Below, piece by piece: positions 12,001 to 19,341 of a stretch of 64,000 bases of DNA. Both the position numbers and the translations under genes were made by a program. The number at the start of each line of letters is the position of its first letter. The first letter of the stretch is position 1. The notes beneath the pieces are model-generated. The model was not told the origin of the DNA. It did no database searches and saw only the letters and a program-made list of their open reading frames with translations. Source of the DNA: Onchidella celtica (lineage: Eukaryota; Mollusca; Gastropoda; Systellommatophora; Onchidiidae); NCBI GenBank assembly GCA_963931925.1, contig OZ007576.1, positions 11,254,261-11,318,260 on the forward strand. Reading direction: 5' to 3'.

Positions 12001-15000
12001 GCCAGTTCTTTCTTTAGAAACAGAAACAATGGTGATAACAACACATGTATTAGCATTTGAAGCAAAATGTTTGTTTTCTGCTTCTTAAGATCTAATGCTG
12101 TATTACATTATGCCTATGTAAAGAAATAATATTCCATAATGTGACAAAGTGAGGAAATGATGATTTGTCAATGTTTGCGGGGGGGTCGGTGTCTGGTCCG
12201 ATATCAGGAGTCTGTTTGTAGGTTTTTGAAAGTTGGCAGCTATGGATCTGGAATCTAGTCGCTGCCTAGGCCTAACCGCGATGCATTACCTAGTGCAGAG
12301 GTCAACGGTCATAAACTTTTAACTGCTGCATACCTTTTCAGGGGCCGAAACTCACAAATAGTTGTCCTCCCTCATTACGGCGCTCACTTCGTTGTGCCAC
12401 TGCGATGACAGATTGCACTCAACAGTTAACCGCATTTGTCGTTTGCTGGCTCATTTCTAAACCAAGATAGCAATGTTATCATCCCTTTTCATGCCCAAGA
12501 TTACAAAATGATGAACAGAAAGTGCAGACATAAGTCTGCATAGGACAAGAACAAAACGGCACAAGTAATGCAGTGACTTTCATGCAGAGTGAATTAAACC
12601 TATAGGTAGATCTACTCCAGCAGGGAATTTCGCGCTCCGAACTAAGAATTTCTAGTGTTTTTGGCCCACGTAGAAGTGCAGCACATGAGAAAAAATTGGA
12701 AATCACCTGTAGCAAATTAACATTCACTGTACACATTTATTAATATATTGTACGACCAATCCATAGAAAGAATAGATCAACAGTCTAATAATTAAAAATT
12801 TAAGCCTATGTTTTTGTCTTGTATATCCCTTAATGTCATATAGATCTGTGTAATTTTGTTAACATGGGCCAATATAAAAAGCAATAAAGAAGTGTGGCTG
12901 ACAATCTTTCACAGCCCTTCCTATCTTCCAGAAGATACATCTGTATTTAATACTGGCAGCATTATCTAGGGTATAAAAATAATAGCCTACTCTGTTCATG
13001 TAGATATCCACATTTATATTAAAACAACAATGTTGAAACATATTTTACTTGAGTGTATGAACTATATAATGTTCACAACCTGGAGTAACGAACACAGCCA
13101 ACAAGGTGCAGATTTAAGTACACTGTAGGTTGTAAAATGCAGTTGTCATTTTACAGAATTATTGCTCATTTTTATGCAGTTGGTGCAGTTTATTTGTATT
13201 GACCCTGTTATTATGTAAAGTTTGGGGGGGGGGGGGGGGGAGGGGGTGGCAACCCTGTATTTTGATAGTGATCTTGTCAGATGTTTTAAGTATTCAAGTT
13301 TCTCCACATTGAACTAGGCTGATGCTCACAAAACGAAAGATTGTACTAGCAATCAATATTTTTCAGCACTTTAAGTCAGCTTATGAAAATTAAATTATTG
13401 GTATTGTTGCTGAAGTTATTTTGATGGTGGTCACAAAATACCAGTCTTTTGCTTTGGTGTCTTGATAGTTTTGATTTGAGTTGATAATGAACTAACAAAA
13501 TTCTTTAGAGCTTCATTTGGCGGTGGAAGTTGGGGGCTTTATGGGACATCTTTACAGCCGTATAAAATGAATCTATTTTACTTCATTTAACTAACAGATT
13601 TGGGGTCTGGTCAGGAGAAAGTGAGGAAGATTGAGACCAAAGTCTTTGTGGGCAATACAGCTACCAACACAGCAAAAACAGAGTTGACCAAGTTTGCAGT
13701 GGAAAGAGGAATGCCATGGCAGTCAGCTCTTGAGTTGTGGCGGAGGTGTGGCACCATGGAGGAAGGATTTTATTGCTCCTTACAGGTGTGGTTGTGCAAT
13801 GATGCTTTATTATCAGGGTTCACACAGGTCCTTAAAAGTCCATAAAGTCCTTAATTTTCACAAAAGAAAAAATAAGTACTCAAAAAGTCCTTAAATTTTG
13901 AAAATTATGCCTTAAAATTTGTGTTTCAGTTGAAACATTTGAGATTGAGATCTTCCAATTGCACACTGGATGATTAATACTTTGTAATAACTAAACCTTT
14001 CAGAGCGAATTTACTGTTTGAACTCTGGATACAGAAACATCCCGTTTCGATGAATGCTGCATTCCACTTGTATAGTTGTAATATTTTTGGGTCACTGGCA
14101 TACAGGTCCTTAATTTGTTTATTGTGAGTCCTTAGGAAGTCCTTAAAAAGTCCCTAAAATTAGTTTTCAAGACTTTGTATGAACCTTGTTATTATTTATT
14201 ATACTACACTTCACCTCTACTGTCAAGGAGTAGTTGTTATTTTTATGGTGCTCAAAATGTACAGCCTGCTTACCTTTTTTTCCTTCTTATAATATTGCCT
14301 TCAGATATATTGTGTGTTTGTAATTATTATCAAATGAATAGTTATCAATTAGAGAATGGTAGCACAGTGTTTCTACTTACAAGGCAAATAATGTATTGTG
14401 TATTGTCTCCTCAGAAATATCCAGCTTTCATTGTCTCCTTTGATTTTTATTTTTCCTTGTTCTATAAATTTGACGTAACTTTATATAGTAAAATAGTTTT
14501 TTTGGTTCTTTCTTTAGGATCGGACCTGTAGAAAAACTGTGATTTTAGTTGTGACCCAGGGCAAAAACAAGAAAAAGGAAATGATGTACAATGTGTATCG
14601 AGCCAATACTGGACTGCAAAGTCGCTTTGAAACACTGGAGGAAATCAAGAAAAAGTACAAAAAGTGTCTACCAGATGTTGCCGAGCCTCTTTGGGAAGAT
14701 CAGTACATTACTTCAGAAACACACTGTAGTCATAAATACTTGTAAGTGTTGATCATGCAGTATTTCTGTTGAAAAAATGTCATGCAAGTTGACAAGTCAA
14801 ATTCACCATATGTAGCCTACCTACCCTTGTTCTAAATGTTGGAATGATGGAATATGGTAATGTAATATGACATTTCAGTGGGACTTAATTAATTACACAA
14901 ACCAACCCGAGCAAGATTAATGTTTCAAATGATTCTTGCAAATTCTTTAGTAATGATGGCATTTGTATTCGATGCAAGGAGTACTTTTAGAATTTAGACC

Positions 15001-16100
15001 ATAATTTCTTACAGAGAAAATAGATGTTATATGTGAATTTTTTTTTACCAGCAATGTGTAAAGAGAGGTGGAAAACGAAATTCATATCATACTTTTTCGA
15101 TTTTACTCAGTTCACCTTTTCAGTCAGTATCAACTAGCAACTTTAGGACATAATAATTTTTTGATTTTTGCATTTGTCTATTTATTAGTATTGTAGTGTT
15201 GCCATGCAGACTAAGTATTTGGTACCTTGCCTGTGAGAGGTGTGTAGAAGTAACTCACAAATTTCATGTTAGCACTTGTTGTGAATTTTGTGTTTACCAT
15301 GTTCTTACAGGCGAGGCAACTGTCGGAAAGCAGCATCTGGTCAGCAGTGTGAATTTGGTCTGCGGACACGATTCTATTATGTACTCAGTGGTTCTGTACT
15401 CAGTGTATGGAGCAAAGTTGAGAGCGTACTGGTGGGTCTTAGTGCAGCCTCTCGCATGCAGATCATTCGTCTTAGGACTGAAGACAATCAAAGGATAGTG
15501 GGTATGTCATAAGATTGTTTGTCTGGATGAAATTTCTGCATGTTTGTATTTGACAGTTGATAAAACTTTGTTCCACAAAAGTGTTTGTCATTAAGAATGA
15601 GCCACTAAATTTGCAAATTCTCACGACTGACTTTTAGGAAAAAAATGGGGAAAGAGAGGGAGGGAGGGAGACTGAGTTGAAAATGAGTCGTTATCCATTA
15701 AACTGTTGATTTCAGGTGTATCAGTTTAGTGTAGCCTTGGGTGTTTGTGATGTATGCATAGTAAAATATTCTCTCTTGAACATTTACAGGTAGTATCATA
15801 CCAGCCAATGCTGTCTATGCTTTGGAACGTGTACTGAGTCAGGACTCGGCAAAGACTTACACAGAGAAGCATGACAACCCATTCAACTATCAGCCCTACA
15901 TTCCGGGTAGCAATGATAGGCACCAGAGTAACATCAATGGAAACACTGTTTCAAACACAATGGTAAATTCAGCGGTTTCCAGCAACAGCAGCAGCAGCAA
16001 CAATAACAACAGCAACAACAACACCACCACCACTAGTACAGTATCAGAACAACAGAATGAATCTCCAGAATTGCTCAGCATGCCAACCCTGGTGTGGTAG
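1..16100 (+). CDS. SBNO1: Strawberry notch homolog, C-terminal 789 residues, 16 exons (5' partial)
   Basis: SBNO proteins are nuclear co-regulators of the DExD/H helicase superfamily that act downstream of Notch and other signals. Joining the sixteen exons listed separately gives 2370 nt, exactly 790 codons including TAG at 16098-16100, and every junction has GT-AG borders and a matching phase. Residues 1-180 are a charged, Lys- and Asp/Glu-rich linker. From about residue 205 comes the conserved C-terminal helicase domain (Helicase_C_4 type), with [30 protein letters not shown], the motif-VI-like [11 protein letters not shown] (residues 312-322) and [20 protein letters not shown]. The last 100 residues end in an Asn/Ser/Thr tract. 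The P-loop half must lie left of the window. The ATG at position 1 is an internal codon. SBNO1 versus SBNO2 is not decided; an invertebrate single-copy sbno is most likely. Confidence 0.95.
415..545 (+). CDS. SBNO1: sbno exon 2
   Basis: The acceptor is TTTTCCTGCAG and the donor AAAG|GTAGAG; the exon leaves in phase 1. It contains [13 protein letters not shown], close to the vertebrate SBNO segment that follows the ATPase half. Confidence 0.85.
838..1017 (+). CDS. SBNO1: sbno exon 3, acidic linker
   Basis: The acceptor is TTTGCAG and the donor ATG|GTAATT; phase 1 in and out. It encodes a basic KRQKR patch, a possible nuclear signal, followed by a long Ser/Asp/Glu tract ending [12 protein letters not shown]. 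The same order is seen in SBNO linkers. Confidence 0.85.
1384..1557 (+). CDS. SBNO1: sbno exon 4, lysine-rich linker
   Basis: The acceptor is CTCTTTAG and the donor GGTC|GTAAGT; phase 1 in and out. It begins DDPW and continues with a dense Lys/Arg/Glu run, then [10 protein letters not shown], matching the DPW-(K)n-ALLASGL order in vertebrate SBNO1. Confidence 0.85.
2196..2332 (+). CDS. SBNO1: sbno exon 5, start of C-terminal helicase domain
   Basis: The acceptor is TTCTGTCATAG and the donor GAG|GTTTGT; phase 1 in, 0 out. It encodes [21 protein letters not shown], nearly invariant in SBNO proteins. Confidence 0.92.
3109..3237 (+). CDS. SBNO1: sbno exon 6
   Basis: 43 whole codons between CTGATTTCAG and AAG|GTGTGT, phase 0 on both sides. 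It encodes MTGRKSRVV and the [15 protein letters not shown] segment. Confidence 0.93.
3252..3325 (+). repeat. Two-copy 35-bp tandem repeat in sbno intron 6
   Basis: Copies at 3252-3286 and 3291-3325 differ at two positions and share ATTTGTAATC and AAGAATTTGC. This is a small local duplication with no sign of function. Confidence 0.7.
3559..3694 (+). CDS. SBNO1: sbno exon 7, helicase motif region
   Basis: The acceptor is CAACTTTAG and the donor TTTG|GTAAGA; phase 0 in, 1 out. It encodes [20 protein letters not shown] and [14 protein letters not shown]. The last part is the first half of the motif VI-like box, which is completed in the next exon. Confidence 0.95.
4089..4201 (+). CDS. SBNO1: sbno exon 8, completes motif VI-like box
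   Basis: The acceptor is TTTTACAG and the donor CTG|GTATGT; phase 1 in, 0 out. It encodes [20 protein letters not shown], including the arginines expected to act as arginine fingers in SF2 helicases. Confidence 0.95.
4431..5069. mobile_element. piggyBac-like non-autonomous element with TTAA flanks, sbno intron 8
   Basis: TTAA at 4431-4434 and 5066-5069 brackets a 631-bp element with perfect 13-bp terminal inverted repeats CTCACTGACGCCC. Two near-identical GATGACGGGC motifs lie close to the right end (about 5000-5060), like the subterminal repeats of piggyBac elements. TTAA target choice is shared by piggyBac and Kolobok. The acidic N-terminus-like remnant inside favours piggyBac, but family assignment is inference. 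Confidence 0.75.
4612..4788 (-). pseudogene. 58-codon remnant inside the TTAA element, possible piggyBac transposase N-terminus
   Basis: An open minus-strand frame runs from ATG at 4788 to TAA at 4614-4612. It is Ser/Pro-rich and ends in an acidic cluster, [13 protein letters not shown], of the kind common in the disordered N-terminal region of piggyBac transposases. No DDD catalytic domain is present in the element. It could be chance; the TTAA context makes a transposase remnant the better reading. Confidence 0.4.
5276..5347 (+). CDS. SBNO1: sbno exon 9
   Basis: 24 whole codons after a T-rich tract ending TTAAG; donor AAA|GTAAGG. It encodes [20 protein letters not shown], one of the most conserved SBNO stretches. 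Confidence 0.95.
5655..8553 (+). mobile_element. RTE-like LINE insertion, 5'-truncated, with 13-bp target-site duplication
   Basis: The direct repeat ATAGATGGAAATT at 5655-5667 and 8541-8553 flanks an insert at 5668-8540, inside the sbno intron between exons 9 and 10 and in sense orientation. The insert starts within the endonuclease coding region, so it is a 5'-truncated copy made by target-primed reverse transcription. It ends about 20 bp after the stop codon in (GAT)n. A very short 3' UTR ending in a simple repeat is typical of the RTE/BovB group. The exact duplication and undamaged reading frame point to a recent insertion. Confidence 0.9.
5659..8520 (+). CDS. LINE ORF2: AP-like endonuclease (truncated) and reverse transcriptase, 953 aa
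   Basis: This protein nicks target DNA and reverse-transcribes its own RNA. The endonuclease covers residues 1-230, with SETRW (17-21), GDAN (126-129) and SDHH (221-224). The first endonuclease motif, an Asn-containing strand seen in complete RTE proteins, is missing with the 5' end. The reverse transcriptase follows, with NYRGITLLS, a first catalytic Asp in [10 protein letters not shown] (D597), [11 protein letters not shown] and the FADD box (697-700). The C-terminus, WIGHTLRRP and [14 protein letters not shown], is typical of RTE-type elements. There are no internal stops or frameshifts. The ATG at 5659 and the first three codons come from the target-site duplication, not the element. No nuclease activity is expected from the truncated domain. 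Confidence 0.92.
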   Translation: MEIMEMRRYRLHILGVSETRWIQSGLKQLNTGEKILYSGREDKKHTEGVAIILSKHAQRSLRGWEPYGRRIILASFTTKNKNINMNIVQIYAPTNEATDEDKDDFYNQLQEIVDTLPRKDVNIIMGDANAKIGQDNTGYEDIMGCNGLGQMNENGERFASFCAFNSYVIGGSVFPHKRIHKATWISPDGVTENQIDHFCITRRFRRSLEDVIVQRGADVGSDHHMLLAILKLRLKKQGTRAGTKRRKFQVSLLDGDKKEEFQLTLRNRFKPLVDLEETVDLETHWAKVKGVFTSTCQDVIGEKKVEHKEWISQKSLDLIRIRRDLKERVNASRTRSSRVGNQEEYRASAKEVKKSIKKDKEEFIGMLAEKAEKAATGGHMRILYQTTKTLAGKYGKPEVPVKDYNRKAIFGKEAQAKRWIEHFNSLLNRPPPSNPPDILPARNDLPISCDPPTKAEINDAIKQLNRGKAAGPDQIPPEALKADAAGAAEGLHSLFSRIWIGGKFPKDWKEGHLVKLPKKGDLSNCSNYRGITLLSIPGKVFNRIILKRIQNATDQKLREEQAGFRSNRSTTDQIATLRIIVEQSLEWNSQLIVNFLDYEKAFDSIDRETLWRILRHYGIPEKMVNLIKSMYEGTSCRVVHDGELTDSFDIKTGVRQGCLLSPFLFILVIDWLMKETTSGGRNGIQWTPWTQLDDLDFADDLALLSHTHDQMQAKTTALNKISESIGLRIHPAKPKVLKIVAPLSEQVTVGDQPLEDVESFCYLGSIIDNKGGTEAEVKARIGKAQAAFTSLSKIWRTKDISLKTKLRIFNSNVKSVLLYGCETWNASQAYIKRIQVFINRCLRKLLKIRWTDKVSNEIVWKRTRQNPVREEIGRRRWRWIGHTLRRPGNSITKKVLDWNPQGKRSRGRPRGTWRRARENDVQRSGKTWNNVKRLAHDREGWKVFVGGLYPDPG
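8554..9114. other. Rest of sbno intron 9
   Basis: AT-rich intron sequence downstream of the LINE, ending in the exon 10 acceptor. A (ACAA)n-like run lies at about 8900-8920. No gene was seen. Confidence 0.6.
9115..9220 (+). CDS. SBNO1: sbno exon 10
   Basis: The acceptor is TTATTTCCAG and the donor AGAG|GTAACC; phase 0 in, 1 out. It opens [13 protein letters not shown] and is separated from exon 9 by the intron holding the RTE-like insertion. Confidence 0.93.
9668..9742 (+). CDS. SBNO1: sbno exon 11
   Basis: The acceptor is GACTCTTAG and the donor AAAG|GTAAAA; phase 1 in and out. It encodes [19 protein letters not shown]. Confidence 0.92.
9743..10492. other. sbno intron 11
   Basis: A 750-bp AT-rich intron with a T-run near 10271. 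No coding or repeat structure was recognised. Confidence 0.6.
10493..10639 (+). CDS. SBNO1: sbno exon 12
   Basis: The acceptor is GGATTTCCAG and the donor ATGG|GTAAGT; phase 1 in and out. It encodes [20 protein letters not shown] and a conserved helical stretch ending NGRWDMGIM. Confidence 0.93.
10907..12251. mobile_element. Inner TIR element nested in the outer hAT-like element
   Basis: ATAGCTGCCAAC at 10915-10926 is matched in inverted orientation at 12232-12243. GATCT sits next to both ends, possibly a diverged 8-bp duplication. Near the left end is a cluster of TACGT motifs (10929-11005). The length is about 1.33 kb. The ends resemble hAT termini. The inner boundaries are less certain than the outer ones. 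Confidence 0.5.
11764..11961 (+). pseudogene. Possible zinc-finger fragment of an hAT-related protein
   Basis: A 65-codon open frame contains [14 protein letters not shown], resembling the GGKxDI...H portion of zinc fingers found at the N-terminus of hAT-related proteins. The expected zinc ligands are only partly present, and nothing else of a transposase follows. It lies inside the inner TIR element, which supports a decayed transposon protein. The call rests on one short motif. Confidence 0.3.
13598..13785 (+). CDS. SBNO1: sbno exon 13
   Basis: The acceptor is TTTAACTAACAG and the donor CAG|GTGTGG; phase 1 in, 0 out. It begins [11 protein letters not shown] (vertebrate DLGSGDEKVRK) and ends EEGFYCSLQ. 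Confidence 0.93.
13814..14188. mobile_element. hAT-like MITE in sbno intron 13
   Basis: CAGGGTTCACAC at 13814 is mirrored by GTATGAACCTTG ending at 14188, an imperfect 12-bp inverted repeat. The flanks are TTTATTAT on the left and TTATTATT on the right, close to an 8-bp duplication. AAGTCCTTAAA-type motifs recur at both ends (13829-13900 and 14105-14160), extending the inverted structure. At 375 bp with no coding capacity it is a non-autonomous element. Confidence 0.65.
14518..14741 (+). CDS. SBNO1: sbno exon 14
   Basis: The acceptor is TCTTTCTTTAG and the donor TACTT|GTAAGT; phase 0 in, 2 out. It encodes [23 protein letters not shown] and EEIKKKYKK, aligned to the SBNO1 segment with ILVKEV and YRPNTG. 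Confidence 0.93.
15311..15501 (+). CDS. SBNO1: sbno exon 15
   Basis: The acceptor is GTTCTTACAG and the donor GTGG|GTATGT; phase 2 in, 1 out. It encodes [26 protein letters not shown] and [15 protein letters not shown], a near match to the SBNO C-terminal block. Confidence 0.94.
15790..16100 (+). CDS. SBNO1: sbno last exon and stop codon
   Basis: The acceptor is CATTTACAG, phase 1, and TAG lies at 16098-16100. After [18 protein letters not shown] the protein becomes low complexity (Ser then Asn then Thr tracts at about 15966-16035), ending SMPTLVW. The tract is CAG/AAC/ACC repeat-like DNA and probably varies in length between alleles. Confidence 0.92.
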
Positions 16101-19100
16101 TTCATTAGTCCATTTTTATACTCTGTTAACCAGTATCATGTCTTTTGTATGCATAATTGAGGCAGATGCAAAATTTTAGAACACAGCACATTTTTTTTCT
16201 TTCTTTTTTCATTTCATTTCACTTGATCCATCCATGATTGGAACAAGCTTTTCCTTGAAAAATATCCTTGTTTCCCAAGAAGATGCTGGCCATAAAGATA
16301 TTTTCCCTTCATTTTGATCCAGGTACAGTTTCTCTCTCTCTCCTCCCCCTGAATGTTGGTTACAATGATCAGCCATATTATCTATCCTTTCTGGTGCACT
16401 TCAGATCAGTGTAGTAAATGGAATCGTCCAGGAAAAAAAAAAGCCACAAGCACAAATAAGTTTTATAATCTTAAAATTTGACCTTCTATAGGATAAAAAA
16501 AATTACTTGGATGTGATTAGTTTTGGCAGAAATATTGAAATTGATGATCTAGGCAGATTCTAGAAAAATACTTATGCTTGTCAGAACTTAAAAGTGTTTT
16601 AAGTGATGCAAGTGTAGATAGATAATTTTCTTTTTGCTTTGGTCATTTTATAATATTCCTAGCTGGCTTTGTTTGCATCTGAATAGGATTGTACTTCCAT
16701 GAGACATTAGTTTTCTATGGTTTTTGTATAATTTTTTGCTCAGTTTTGCTGTGCTTGAGATTAACATATCCAGAGATAAATGAAAAATTCATATTGAAAA
16801 GTTTTCTGCACATATCTGTCATTGTATTCTAATTGGGTACGGCCTGTTTAGAGTATTATTAATACACTTATTACAGACAAACATAGCTTTCATTGGAAGA
16901 TTGTCAGGGTCACCATAGATGCTTGATAACCTTATCATAAATTTTTGGGGGGGTGGGGGGGGATTGAAATCTGCAATTACAGTGTGATTTACCTGCCACA
17001 TTTTCTTTAAACATGCTAGTGTGGAAACCAATGTGATGCTGGTGCAGTAAAATTAGAAATAATAGTAATATGAAACCACTGAAGTACATGACATGCCATG
17101 ACACTTGTAGTAAAACTCAGTACTGCCTAACCCACTTTGAAGCACAGTCAGGGCTGCTTAACGTAATGTGCTGCAAAGTGCCATCGGCTGCCGCATTCAA
17201 CATAGTTTTTTCAAGCACTCCAGGCTTCTGCATATCAGAAATAGCGTAATAATGGACAATATTTTGATCTTCTTCCTTGTGAAAAGAGAAATTCTGTCAG
17301 TTTGCTATTTCTGGTGTCAAATTTTGAACATTTGTCTCTCTGAGTGAGGTATTTCAAGCACTTCTTCAATTTATCTGGGAGGTAAGGTATGAAACAGGGA
17401 TTAATGACAGATAGATAGATACATTTAAAGGTAATAGAATGAAAATATTGTTGATGCACAAGCAAAAGCAAACCTGAAAAATTCATGTTCTAAATATTTT
17501 CTTTTACTTGTTAAGAAGTAAATATTTTCAAATTAAGCGTAGTGTCCCTTTGTTTGGGCAACAAGAGTGCAGACTTGTGAAAGTAGGTTAGGCAGTATGG
17601 GGTTAATTGTGTTTTCACAAAGAATGGATAGAAATCCAAAGTATTTTTGTGCTTATTTAACAAACCCAACTGTCTTTCAATACTAATGACATATGAAACT
17701 ACAGTATACTAAGCAAATCATCGCTGTTTCCTGAGACTAGTAACTCAAAAAATCTGTTTTTATATTGTATTATTTTGTTCAAGTACATTCAAAGCCTGAA
17801 TGATCTTGGTTCTAGATTCCTAAGCTGAAAAATAATCGAACCGCGAAGTTTCAAATAGTCATCATGATTAGATCAGTTGCACTAAAATATAACAGTTTTT
17901 AGCTTCTCCTGAAAAATAGTCAAAACCTATTACTAGTTTTAGGGAATGGTGATGACATAATACTGGGAAAAACATTTTCTTAGTCATTTGACATACTCTG
18001 TGGATGGAAAGGTATGCAATTGGGATGTCATTTCCGGGTGGATTCACAGATAAATCTTGGGGGATGAAACAATACCCCTGAGCCAATGCTTAGAATGATC
18101 ACAAGGAATTGCTAGGTTGGGGAAACCCCAATCCGTGCACATCTTGGGCATATAGAGGATTGGATATAACATAGAGATGTGCAATATGATCCAGCTTCTT
18201 AAAAGAAAATCAGATGAAAGTGCAGTGTGGTTTTATTGTTTCATGAAATTAGTTTCTGGTGAAGGAGGAAGGGGTGGAGTAAACACAAATAACTGTGTAT
18301 ATACCCGTGATAGGTGGAAGCTAGCTACCAATAATTTTTGCCATTTGAATGATTTATTGATATGGTAAAAGGGTCAATTCCTTATACAGTCCATAGCAGC
18401 AGCAGGGGAGGCTGTTTATGTAACATTTGAACAGAAAGATTGATTTTAAAGTTTAATCATTCTTGACAGGGTGAGAACAATGGTTATTGAAAACATGATC
18501 TGACACTGAATATTTTTGTGCTAAGCAGTTTTTAGCTGTAAGAAATCAGTAAAGAAACACATTGGCTTTGTGTTTATTCTGAAAAATGTGTGGATTTGTC
18601 ACGTCTCCTAGGATGAATTTCATTTTGTCGTTCCAATTCACCCAATTCTTGTAGGTAAGAAAAAAGAATTCTTTGTGTATAAATGACTTTTATCTTCAAT
18701 TTTTGTGCCTATAGCTATCATAGTTTGTTTTTCTTTCCGTTTAGAAACTTGCCCAATTAGTGGAGGGAGACAAGTGAAGAATGTTTTCAAATGTTTATGG
18801 TTATCGAAAACTTCCATGTTTATTTGGATACTGTTTTTGTCGACTTAACAGATGCGTATATTTGATTCCAGCTTTTTAATTCTGTAAAATGCTTTGCAAA
18901 GACACTTTACATATTATTTTCTCCATTAGAATCGGCACTTCAGGAAATATTTGATTTTTTGTTTTTCAAAAATGTTTTTATTTGCTTGAAACTGCAAATG
19001 TCAGTTCATCCTGTAGCATTGATTTGTGTATGCCTGTTTATTACATAGATTAGATTTAAAACGGAATGGAGATTGCTGCAAGTTCATTCATGGCTGATGC

Positions 19101-19341
19101 TGTTTAAAGTTTTTTAAAATGTGAATTTATTTTCATCAGTTTTTCATTTTTTATATTGTGCATCAGTTTGTGTATTTATGTATTTTTATTTATTATGTTG
19201 TGTGTATGTGTGTAAAATAACAACAGCTTTGTGGCCTATCAGTATTTGTGAAATGGTAGTAAAGTGCAGAAGTAAAGTAAGAAAGATATGAAATTGAAGA
19301 TCTTCATTTTTCTCCCCGCGAACAAATGTAATGGAAATAAA
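16101..19341 (+). other. Probable long 3' UTR of sbno
   Basis: No open frame of note follows the stop. The first AATAAA hexamer I found after the stop is at 19336-19341, so the transcript may carry about 3.2 kb of 3' UTR, as vertebrate SBNO1 mRNAs also have long UTRs. Further AATAAA copies occur at 21874 and in 22000-22275. The end is inferred, and a TIR element lies within the span at 17121-17597. Confidence 0.35.
17121..17597. mobile_element. Short TIR element with TA flanks
   Basis: TACTGCCTAACCCACTT at 17121-17137 is matched, with one difference, by the inverted AAGTAGGTTAGGCAGTA at 17581-17597. The outer TA may be a target duplication, as in Tc1/mariner-type MITEs. It is 477 bp with no coding capacity. 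Confidence 0.6.

Larger units (their letters stand above)
10788..13263. mobile_element. TIR DNA transposon, hAT-like, in sbno intron 12 (outer element)
   Basis: Perfect 11-bp terminal inverted repeats CAGGGTTGCCA lie at 10794-10804 and 13247-13257, directly flanked by TATTTT at 10788-10793 and 13258-13263. CAGGG termini suit the hAT superfamily, where duplications are usually 8 bp but 5-6 bp subfamilies exist. No transposase is intact. A run of about 18 G lies just inside the right end. The element occupies most of intron 12 and has a second element nested in it. Confidence 0.7.
10653..13425. repeat. Duplicated ~150-bp intron segment split by a transposon
   Basis: Two diverged copies of one sequence lie at 10653-10793 and 13277-13421. 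They share GATGTTTTAAGT, AACTAGGCT, TTTCAGCACTTT, AGTCAGCTTAT and TAAATTATTGGT. Between them is a 2.46-kb TIR element. The bases after its right end, TATTTTGATAGTG, resemble those after the second copy, TATTTTGATGGTG. The intron therefore probably had a tandem duplication first and the element inserted at the junction later. Confidence 0.75.

Noticed and set aside
14175-14531. 118-codon plus-strand frame before sbno exon 14
   Set aside because: It is Phe/Tyr/Leu-rich from AT-rich intron sequence, crosses the exon 14 acceptor in a non-coding part, and has no known motif.
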